Source of the DNA: Dipylidium caninum
Lineage: Eukaryota > Platyhelminthes > Cestoda > Cyclophyllidea > Dipylidiidae
DNA: 64,000 nucleotides
Assembly (NCBI GenBank): GCA_017562135.1
Contig: QEYB01000556.1
Span: forward strand, 723,095 to 787,094
Direction of reading: 5' to 3'
Part shown: one piece after another, positions 51,695 through 61,488 of the stretch
Position numbering within the stretch: position 1 is the first letter of the stretch
Layout: every line of letters starts with the position of its first letter
Position numbers and translations under genes: made by a program
The notes under the pieces: generated by a model
What the model was told of the DNA's origin: nothing
Database searches by the model: none
What the model saw: only the letters and a program-made list of their open reading frames with translations

Positions 51695-52999
51695 ATGGAA
51701 GCATACGCGAAAAAATTTTGGTCGTTTGATTTTATGGGTGTGAGAGCCAAGGCCTTCTGGAAGGCTTTTTCTTCCAACGTCTTCGACTACGAGACACAGA
51801 AAGTTGTGCAGATTAATTCGGTCAAAATCGGATTCACCTATCGCTTGATACAACTGGGAATCGTGCTCTACGTTGTACTTTGGGTAATGTGTTATGAGAA
51901 GGGCTACCAGGCCTTTGACGAAGCCGTAAGTGGTGTCACCGCTAAACTCAAGGGCATCGCGTTCTCAAGTCACCCGAATGATAAAAATCGCACAATGGTC
52001 TGGGATGCCGCCGACTATGTCATTCCTCCTCAACAACGCTCTGCATTTTTCGTTATGACGAATCTCGTCATAACCTCAGGACAAACGCTCGGTACCTGCG
52101 AGGAATCTCACGACGTCGCTGGCAACGACTGTAAATCTGACAAGAACTGTAAGGCAGGTCGAATAGTGATGAGAGGCAGTGGAGTTCAGACTGGTCGCTG
52201 TGTGCCTTCAACACGCAAGGCCAATTTAAGTGTCTGTGAGATTTATGGATGGTGTCCTACGGAGTACGATGTCCTTCCGAAAGATTTTATTCTGGCCAAC
52301 GCCCCTAATTTTACTGTGATGCTGAAAAACGGGATAGAATTTCCACGATATCATATAAAGCGACGTAATATTCTGGAATGGATGGATAACCACTTTTTAT
52401 CCACCTGTCGATACAATCCGAACGATGAAAAAATGAAGTATTGTCCGATATTTCGCCTGGGTGATATAATGGAATATACTGAGGCAAAAAACAAGCAAAT
52501 TTGGGACAGAGGAGGCATGATATCAATTCACATTGAGTGGAACTGCAATTTGGACTACAGTGAAGAGCAGTGTTTGCCTAAGTACATATTTCGTCGGTTA
52601 GACGATTTTGACAACCCTGTTGGAAGAGGATGGAACTTCCGATTTAGTCACCACTACATAGAGGATAAGGTGCGAAAACGGAATCTCATAAAAGCCTATG
52701 GAGTACAGTTTTTCATTACAGTCTACGGAAGGGGTGGAAAATTCCACTTACTCACGTTTTCAATGAATCTTGGATCAGGTCTAGCATTGCTTGGCATTGC
52801 GACTGTGTTGTGCGATACTATAGTCTTGAACATAACCAAGAAAAGGGAAATTTATCGAAGCGCCAGAGTTGATCTTGTGGCAATAATGCAAAAAAATCAA
52901 AAGAAAGTGCACAACGTTCAGATATTTTTAGGTTCTGCTGGATGCACGACCACTTCCGAAAGTTGTTTTCCCGCTGTTCGTAGCGTGAGTCAGTGGTGA
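51695..52999 (+). CDS. P2X ATP-gated cation channel, intronless
   Basis: This is a trimeric ligand-gated channel of the plasma membrane. The 434-residue frame is complete and uninterrupted. It has the N-terminal YETQK site (T-x-K), a first membrane segment at about 45-68, and a cysteine-rich ectodomain with ten cysteines (135, 146, 152, 169, 181, 187, 238, 250, 284, 293). All the expected ATP contacts are present: K84 and K86 (AKLKG), NFT at 205-207, NFR at 314-316 and K333 in LIKAYG. The second membrane segment at about 352-380 holds GSGLALLGIATVLCD. The post-membrane motif YRSAR corresponds to YxxxK with Arg at the last position. P2X genes usually have around a dozen exons. This one has none, and no target-site repeat or poly-A tract was obvious after the stop. 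The ATG at 51695 is the first in frame. Confidence 0.96.
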   Translation: MEAYAKKFWSFDFMGVRAKAFWKAFSSNVFDYETQKVVQINSVKIGFTYRLIQLGIVLYVVLWVMCYEKGYQAFDEAVSGVTAKLKGIAFSSHPNDKNRTMVWDAADYVIPPQQRSAFFVMTNLVITSGQTLGTCEESHDVAGNDCKSDKNCKAGRIVMRGSGVQTGRCVPSTRKANLSVCEIYGWCPTEYDVLPKDFILANAPNFTVMLKNGIEFPRYHIKRRNILEWMDNHFLSTCRYNPNDEKMKYCPIFRLGDIMEYTEAKNKQIWDRGGMISIHIEWNCNLDYSEEQCLPKYIFRRLDDFDNPVGRGWNFRFSHHYIEDKVRKRNLIKAYGVQFFITVYGRGGKFHLLTFSMNLGSGLALLGIATVLCDTIVLNITKKREIYRSARVDLVAIMQKNQKKVHNVQIFLGSAGCTTTSESCFPAVRSVSQW

Positions 53000-54334
53000 G
53001 GGAACAACTCCATTAGCGTGGTAGAACAGCAGAATGTGCTACGCAGCCTGATTTTACGTTGTAATTTACTGTATTGTCAACATATTTGTGTTCGATCCTT
53101 TTGTGATAATTACTTAATATGCTAAACACCTTCAACGTAAAAGAGTAATTTTTGGAAGCTCTAAGTTATAGAAATATAAAATTTTTCCGAGCAATGTTTG
53201 ACATGCTCAAAGGTGCAGAAAATCTGCCGCAAGGAATATATTACAGACACTCCTATCATCAATACGCGAGTAGCCATTCACACATACTTTAGTCTCACAA
53301 CCTTGTCAAGGAAGAATATTTGCTCTCTTAGTCGTCATACAACGCAACTTAGACCAAGCGTTCCCCTAAAACCGAAGTTGAGATTTCTCCATATTAATTG
53401 GTGATGGGGTGGTAGGAAATCAATCGCGCGTAACCCAGAGCAGCAAGAACGTCAAACAAGAAAGTTGAACACTTGGTAGTACCAGGATGACGTGAATCAC
53501 AAACCCAAACCCACTCCCAGTCGCACTAGCATAATTTACACATACTACGCCCGTCTTCATAGCAAGTTTCAAAAAACAAACTCCAACCTCAAGGTTAACG
53601 AATCACTGATCGTTCAATTGTATTCTAATGAACTTAAATATAGCACCATACATGCATCAAACATTTTATTGGTGTTTAGCCATGGGTGGCGGTGTAAACT
53701 AAAAGCCAATGACCAAAGACTACACTTTACGCTCTGAAGTAATTACGATCTTTATTCTCAACACTTGGTAGGATATATAAGAAATTTAACCACTCCTCAC
53801 AAAATTTTTACAAACCAAGAAAAATGTACAATCTCAGGGAAGAGGGCTCCCAATACATCCTTCAAGGTGCTAATCACGGACCAACACATACAACCCACCC
53901 ACTATCGGATCCAAAAAACAAATTCAAGTAAGAAAATATAGTAAATCCCGGCCTACCAAGTGAAATTTAAGGCAGTCTGTTGGGACAAAATACCTAATTT
54001 CAACAGTTTGCAGCGTACCAACCGGGCATACGAAGCTAAGACTAGGAAAATAGGAAACGCAGCCTTCGTTTGTATTTTCAATACGAGATTACACACTAAC
54101 ACACCGTGATGTAACAACCGATGTGAGAAAATTAACTTAATCACACTCCTTACCTAAATGAAGTAAGTAGTTGGCGACTATTGATGAGTGATAAAGAGAA
54201 TCAACCACGTAAGGATTAAGAGAATCAAGTAAACAAAAATGAGGTTTTACTTCCACGGAGCCAAATGAAATACCTAACAAATTCAACGACAACAGTCGTA
54301 TTTACATGAGAAAAATAACGCTTCAGAAAGTACG
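53000..54334. other. Convergent intergenic space
   Basis: Between the 3' ends of P2X (+) and MCAT (-). Only short frames without family resemblance. Confidence 0.5.
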
Positions 54335-55897
54335 TTACACTTCAACAGATTGATAATGGGTGAAAGCCTTCGCATTAACCATCCGGAGACTAGCGCCAAG
54401 TTGGCGGCCTGGACCAATCCCAACGATTCGAGGAAAAGGAACACCCTCTGGACGGCCGAACAGTGCGTGAAGAGATTGCTCCCAACATAACGGACGAGTT
54501 ATCTAGGTAAAACAGAATTTAAGAGTAGTAGAATTAAGGTTTTTAAGTTATGTAAAATTGGTTTACCTGTTTAGTAAGACGAAGGGGAACCGTTGAACCC
54601 TTGCCATAAGGTTCCGCATCGACATTACTAACAACGGGTATGCAGGGGGTACGAGCAGGACCAACGCGCTGAAGAGCATGTTTTAGGGCCTCTACAGCAG
54701 GAAGCATTAGGGGGGTATGAAAAGCACCAGCGACTTCAAGTTTTCGAACAGAAGCTAAACGAAATTGGTGAGAATGTTTCACGATATAATCCAAAGCCTA
54801 GGAGAAAGAAAATTGAATAATTAACAGAATAGACAGTGGTTAAACTGATTATGTCACATAAAAAGAATGTAAAACCCAGAATTAAGGATCAAAAAGGGAA
54901 AGTGGACACATTAAACGACAAAAGTAAAGAAAATTCACCTCAGTGTTTCCCGCAATAACTTTGCACTCAGGTCCAAGATAAGAAGCGATCTGACAAATGA
55001 CTGGAATATCCAGTTTTAGACATTCCTTGCAGTGATTTATCGCAGCGGAGAGAGCCAAACGAAGCTGGGAATCGTGTGACAGGGTAACTGTCAACATACC
55101 ACTGGCAATCAAATCACAAGCCCGTTGCATCGCCTCAGCCCGAACGCGAACTAGATGCAAGCCTATTTAAATGGGAACAACATAAGGACTAAGGTCTAGA
55201 AGCATTATATCTATATAACCATGATTTAGCGCTGGACAAAATTCATACAAAATAACATTCGGTGCGATATGAATGATGACAAGTAATTGAAAAGGAATTG
55301 ACAATTGCCAGATTTGCGAGAGTACCAACATATAAATAGGGTTTAACCAAAAAATTCTTGATAGTAAAGAAATATAACAGACCTTCTTCAAAAGAATAAG
55401 CACCCGAATAAACAAGTGCCGTAATCTCGCCAATGCTGTAGCCAGCGGCCGCTACGCACTTTTCAACCAACTAAACAAAGAATGTCAGGTTTATGATGTA
55501 CCTCAGGTGAATCCATTTGTAATTTTTTAACCGCAGCAAGCGAAGTAACGTATATTGCGGGTTGGCAATGAATAGTCTTTTTTAATTTCTCAGCCGGCCC
55601 CTCGAGACAAGTTTTCAGTAAGTTCGTGCGCAGAATAGAGCTAGCGGTTTCAAACATGTCGTTCACTCCCTGGACATCAACGAGATTTTTACCCATGCCA
55701 ACAAATTGAGCGCCTTGGCCAGGAAAGAGAAGAACAGACGACGTTTCAATCGGTTCTTGAGTGGGTCTATCATAGTACTGACACCATGCGTCAGGCCTTT
55801 GAAGCTTTCCTGGAGCGGGGGGGGTGCCGCCATGGGATGACTGTGTTAATGAAGAAAATCTCTGAACTAAACGGAGGACGCCGCATGGCCGCAACAT
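54335..55897 (-). CDS. MCAT: Mitochondrial malonyl-CoA:ACP transacylase, five exons
   Basis: MCAT loads malonyl groups on mitochondrial acyl carrier protein in type II fatty-acid synthesis. Minus-strand exons are 55897-55502, 55470-55383, 55162-54939, 54797-54567 and 54502-54335. The phases agree and the sum is 1107 nt, or 368 residues. After an Arg-bearing, Ser-rich leader likely to target mitochondria come VLLFPGQGAQFVGMGK, then AAAGYSIGEITALVYSGA with the catalytic Ser, RVRAEAMQRA, VAGAFHTPLM with the catalytic His, and PVVSNV. The end is RPLCWEQSLHALF and GPGRQLGASL. All align in order with animal MCAT. The first intron is 31 nt. The nucleophile motif reads GYSIGE where bacterial FabD has GHSxGE and human MCAT has GFSVGE. 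It shares an upstream region of about 890 bases with the leishmanolysin-like gene. Confidence 0.97.
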
Positions 55898-56790
55898 CCG
55901 CGCAATCGAAAGTAGCGAGAGGACACGGCCCGGCTCCGCACTAACAATGAAAATTAAATAAACAAATTTTAAGAATTTGTGCTTCTCTTAAGCAAGCCAC
56001 ACAAACGTGAGAAGTATAGGTCTTTCTTTATGCTTTCATATCGCGAAAAAAATAGAGACATTCAGGTCTACAAAGGAGGGTCTTAATCTGCAATTACAGC
56101 AACAAGATTTGCTTATCAGGCTCTTTAACTGACAGTAAAAGTTACTCAGCATATTTACGGGCAACGAAGGCACATCACTGAATTTTAAACGATTGCAATT
56201 TTTGCGTGAGGAGCATCCCTTATGCTACCGTTTATCGCACGAGCATATTTTGTCCCATGCCCTATCCAATTATTACCGCAAATTTTTGCCGAAACCACGT
56301 CTTAGATGGATTTTTTTGTGCCTACACAAATACTAATTTTCCCCAATCGCCATTAACCGCAGTTCTCCTATTATTGGCCAAACCCCCTACGTCAGAGCGC
56401 AGTTCGGGCTCGCTTAGGAATAAATAATTGACATTTCCAGTGTCGGTGTCTGCTTTTCTCAGGTCAAATACGTCTATTTTTGACTTCTCAGTTTTTAACA
56501 GGTGCTTCATACGCAGCTCCATATATGATTTTCTGCATCCATTAACCTCAATTTTTAGCTACGCAAATAGGGTGTAATATGAATTTTCTGCATGCATCCA
56601 CAAATAGACAAGCAATTGTTGAGAACAACATCCCAAGAACATGAATTAAAATGTATGATATGTTTGAGAGCACATAATATAGAGCCATTTTTTAAAATTA
56701 CATTCGTGCCACTGCTGATCGCCCTCCCTTTAAACGGACATGGTAGCTATTATATTTTCTTACAGGGTGGAAGTTGACATTCGCTCTGCC
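55898..56790. promoter_or_regulatory. Divergent region MCAT / leishmanolysin-like gene
   Basis: About 890 bases separate the two start codons on opposite strands. No coding sequence recognised. A pyrimidine-rich acceptor (TTTTCTTACAG) ends near 56764, just before the protease ATG, so part of this stretch is probably a 5' UTR intron or a trans-splice outron. Confidence 0.45.
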
Positions 56791-59700
56791 ATGTATTTCC
56801 CTCTTTGTTTTTGGCTCTGTGCAATATACTGCTTGCGTTTAATTCATTGTCTCCCCTGCACTCACTTGGGTTTGGACGCCAGGAACATTGGCCGAAATGT
56901 GCCTATCCTTGGTTCACGTTATCGACGTACAGACGAGCCTTCTCGTCTTTTTTTCCGCGTTCACGTTGACTCTACTTTTACACGCTTGGTGAATAGCTCA
57001 AGCATAAAGGTATTCATAATTCCTTTCATTCTTTCGTTTAGTCTCTGGTTGTAGATCCTGCCTTGCATTTCTTTGAAGAATCTCTTTATTTGCGAGTTTC
57101 TCCTGTAACCCCGATAAAGCTTGCCAGGTATGCACGTTTGATTTTGGTGTAAATTAGTTATTTAGATCTTGCAAGAATGGATCCTTGGAATTTTCTAGAA
57201 CAATATTACCGTTCTGTGCCTTAGGATGCAATAGATTTACTTATTGTGGACCTGTACCCATACCTGCCGAGCACTTGAATGTAAATCATTACACACCATT
57301 TATTTGTATCTAGGACTGCAGAGTATCTGCAAATGCGTTCAATGTTAGTGAAAGCGGGTCGGCATTTTTAAATCTACACAATTTTTTCCTCTTTTTGGGT
57401 GCTAAACGCACCAAGGAATGCGCACGCGCAAATATTTTAGGCTACTCTGCTCACTGTCAACAAGAAATAGGCACAGACAGGTGTGATTCAACCCTTCTCT
57501 AATCCATTAGGCCAATTGCGGGTTTTATTAATTTTTGTTCCACTCGCATCAATCATTTTGACTTATCCCAATTTCGCTATTTTGTGAGGCATGAATTGTT
57601 GCACATATTGGTGAGCGAACGCTTCTTGAAAATTACACTTAGTTAGGGCTTTTCCCCCTCTTTATACGCCTTCTTTCGTGACGCTAATGGTGAACCTTTG
57701 ACGCCTCGACAGTCTATATCTGATACTCCTGCCCTTGGGTGGCTTGATTCAAGCGAGTTAGTTGTATGGTCGCTTAGTAGATACCGAAATGCTTCGTATT
57801 TTAAAGCCAATTTCCCTATTCCTCTAAGAGGCATTTACCAATGGAGTGAAAAGGTGATCACAACAAAGATTCGCAACTGGCTAAGTGCACTTGGGACATT
57901 TCAGAAAAAAGTTTACCTAGTTGTTACTCCAACGGTTTTGGTACGTCTCACTTCTGTTGTCTACCCATCCTTCCACAGAATAAACTATCTTCTGTTTTAT
58001 TTACTTGCGCAGCGTTTTGCCCGCGAATATTTCTCTTGTCCTCACTTAGAGGGCGTGGAATTGGAAGATCAAGGTGGTGTCGGTGTTTCCTTGTCACATT
58101 GGGAATTGCGCATATTTGGTGTAAGTTGGTTAAATCGCCAACGTGCCCTATGTACTACTTAAATATATTTAACTCGAGAGTAACATCGCGACGCAAAACT
58201 TGCGCTTATATGGAGGTCCTGGTTGATAATGCCTGCATTGTTTTTTATGCAGTCAAGCTGTGCCACTTTTAAATTGGATTACCTCAAGAAATAATCTATA
58301 TTTAATCAGAATGAACTGATGACCGCTACATACACAAACGCGTTCCGTCTTTCCAATCTGACCTGGGCTTTCCTGGAAGACACAGGGTATGGTCCGTTTC
58401 TTATATTATTTAATTAATTCAGTAACAATACAGTACCATTGATCCCCCTAGGTGGTACCTCCCAGATTATTCGAGGGCTGAATACTTACCATGGGGCGCA
58501 AAGCGTGGATGTGTCTTTTCAGCCGAAAGTTGCTATTCCTACATAGTGGATCAACTGAATAAGTGCGTTTTTATAACTTATAACATTTGTCGTTGAATAA
58601 ACATTTGAACGTATTTTAGGGATGCAGACACCGCTCCGTTTTGTTTGATTCCCAAGAATAGTGCCTCTACTGACCTCTTTGTCTGCACTCCCGGCTATCA
58701 CAGCTTCGGCTATTGTAATCTTGTCCAAATGACAGACAAATTCCTTCCGGTCCGTAATTACTCCATGTACACTTATTTCGGCAATACCTCACGTGTGAAA
58801 TATCAAGGAAAGGTTATTCCACACGACTACTTCGGCAAAGTGGACCTTGCTGACTTTTGTCCCTTTATTCAAGTTAGTTATGAATCCTTTCAAGCCTTTA
58901 TAACTTGACGAGGGAAACATATCAATAAACATTGATGGCTGAAATTATAATCATCATGAGCTTATTTCTATCTACCGCCTTCAGATCAAATATTTTCATA
59001 CTATTTTTGTCGTTATCATGGTAACAGGAAGTGACTTGGCTAAACTCAGACGGGGTGCCCTCACGTTCAAGTTTCTGTCGGGACCCTCACAGTTCAAAAT
59101 GTGAGTTGTTCCGTCGGTTCGAAATCTGAGTATCGAATTAAAATTATTTTCGCCACCGGAATTTTGACACGCATGTTCTGATAAGTCCATTTTTTAGCGT
59201 TGACAAACTGGAACAATTACAACTTGGAAGTTTATGGTCCAAATTCAATATGTCTCTCCACCTCTGCTAATTGGACTATAATCAGTAAGAACTCAACCCC
59301 TCATGAAACTCCTATTCGAGGAGCTGGTTGCTATCTTGTAAGACCACGTGAACACTATATTCCCTTAAATCAAATGCGCGTCGTTACTCCCAGCATAAGT
59401 TTCAACGTTAGGTGAACATTCGTTCTGTGATATTCGATACTACAAACTTTCATAAGCTAATTTAATTGTTTTCCTTTATTACTTAGTATACGTGTTATTA
59501 CCCCTTAGAAAAATTTTATATGAATGTTAATACCTTCAATGTCCCAAGTCTAACCGAAACACGATTTTAGCGACCCGCGATTACTACTCTTATCGATAAA
59601 GTGGATTTTAGTACCAATGCAACCACAAAGAGGGCGGTGTCATTGTGGAATTAGCTGGAGGCCTTCAGGTTTACTGCCCTGCTCGAGTGCCCCGAGTTAT

Positions 59701-61112
59701 CGTCAACATCTCGGCCTGTCTACGCGACCCAGAATTGACCGTAATAGGTCATTTTATTTGTCCTGAATGCAGTTCTCTTTGCAATGTAAGTCTGAAATCC
59801 CTTGAATTAAATAGTAGCATGGAAACTATCAAAAGGGCATTTGATAAAACTCCACAAAGCCCAATTTATCCATGACTTCCTGCCAACGATCGGGCGTCTC
59901 AAATGTCTTTTTCGAAAAAAGTCTTTACTTTTAGAACTAACTAATACCATTTTGATTATTATATTTCTTTCTCTTAAAAATAATTCGTAGTTACGAAAAA
60001 GATAATAATCGGTCGGTGAAATATCGGGTGATGAGTGTGGGGGTTGCGGTAAAATTTCGTATCGTAGGGAAGCTATTAAATCTGACAGGAGTAAATGAGG
60101 CTTTATGCGTTGTCCATTCAGCAGAGCTGCTTGTTTTTTCTCCACAACTTTCTTCTCGCGTATGTGGCCAATTTCACGACAATAGGACGCCACCGCCGCT
60201 TCCTTTGTGGTTTCGCTTGATTATCCTATTGGAAGAAAGAAAGGATGATCACTCCGTGGGCATTCCGCCATATGCTAACCATAATTTTGCTTTGATGAGA
60301 TTTCGGCTTCGCGATGTGTCCTGGGGGTGGGTGTATTCTTAGCTACGCATTTGCTTGATCCTTTTCGATTGCCACTCGATGTCCACCTTTCATCATCACA
60401 AGAGATGATTTGATGTGAAACGACGGCAATCGTGTATTGCGAAGGAAGCAACGAAGATGCGCACTTGCTCTGGACGCACTCGATTAGCTGCAGTTGCGTC
60501 AGTTTGCACGGCAGGCGCATAGGAGTCCAGTTGGTTTACTCGATCATTTATTAAGCGCGGATTTTGTTTTAATACATCCCAGTTTTAGCCGTATGGCTAG
60601 ATCCTATTTAGATGATACCCAATATCGCGAATAGTGGTGTGTGTGGATCGAATTCCACAGTCGTCGTCCTTAATTCCTCCTCACAACTACAATGTATTTC
60701 TTACAGTTGTAATTGAGCAGACTAAACAAAATGCCCTTTTCATTAGTTTCTAACCTGATCTATCGAAATCGTTTACAATTCATAGAGATGCCTTCACCTC
60801 AATACAGCGTCGGTCGTATAATTCAAATTGTACTTGCTTATAGTCATTATTAGTTATTTAAACCACCTACCGTCGCGACTGACTCTCTCAGTCTTCTTTT
60901 TCTTTGTGTTTTCAAATTAGGCTACCGTTTGTGCTTCTAGGCACTTTTCAAGTACAGCGCCGACACGACCCTATCTGGAAGTCAAGGAGGAATTCCCCTA
61001 CTCTCCAATCGTATCAGGACCTTGTAACATGAAAGCCACTATCACTGCATTTATATCTATCGTGTGTGGGCTAACTCATCTCCAACTAATGAACTACTAC
61101 AAATTTTTTTAG
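56791..61112 (+). CDS. LMLN: Leishmanolysin-like (M8) zinc metalloprotease
   Basis: This is the animal LMLN/invadolysin family. A signal peptide (MYFPLCFWLCAIYCL) opens exon 1 (56791-57009). A 32-nt intron precedes exon 2 (57042-57127). Further exons carry CGPVPIPAEHL (57240s), then GYSAHCQQE and DRPIAG (about 57450-57525), and the zinc site HELLHIL (about 57590-57612) split from GLF by an intron. Next comes IYQWSEKV, then CPHLEGVELEDQGGVG with SHWELR (third zinc ligand His, about 58040-58120), then NELMTATYTN, EDTGWYLPDY and LPWGAKRGC. The rest gives VDLADFCPF, YGPNSICL, GAGCY and HFICPECSSLCN (to 59785). After a 1135-base intron, the last exon (60921-61112) adds a Cys, a linker and a hydrophobic C-terminus, as in LMLN, where a lipid anchor has been proposed. 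The junction before the CGPVP exon does not fit in frame as I read it. Active-site residues are intact. Confidence 0.93.
59786..60920 (+). other. Last intron of the leishmanolysin-like gene
   Basis: The donor GTAAGT follows LCN (phase 0) and the acceptor TTCAAATTAG precedes GCT ACC GTT (phase 0). Most of the intron is occupied by mariner copy C, so the insertion enlarged an intron rather than disrupting an exon. Confidence 0.7.
59815..60760 (-). mobile_element. Degenerate mariner element, copy C
   Basis: The C-terminal transposase is read on the minus strand at 59807-60193. It includes [33 protein letters not shown] (the family signature with its third catalytic Asp) and a final SWINWALWS. 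The 5' half (60200-60720) has lost its frame. The two ends are imperfect inverted repeats: GAAACTATCAAAAGGGCATTT at about 59821-59841 against AAATGCCCTTTTCATTAGTTTC at about 60729-60750. They set the limits of the element and serve as the reference for copies A and B. Confidence 0.8.
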
Positions 61113-61488
61113 CAAATGTGTTCTGACCTCCGTTTTAAGTTATTTAAGTAGAAATTGCAAAAGGTTTCAACGTATGGCATTGAATGCGAAAAGTAGTAGT
61201 TATATCTTCTCCTTATCTGTCAATAGTAATACTGTCGTTTTGCCACATTAGGTGGTGTTACAGGGAAGTCAGTCATATTTCTAGTGACACGGCTTGCCTG
61301 GTGATGTCGAAACTAATTTCCGAGTGTGAATCGTGAATTACGGAAATCTATTTCCTCAGAAAAGACCTGGTCAAACACTCCCAAAAGTAAATGTTCGGGA
61401 TTCCACACTACAGGATAGTCAGACGTTCGTAAATTAAATAGTCAATTATTGTCACAATACCAGTTGTAAAAAAAAAACATTTCAAACG

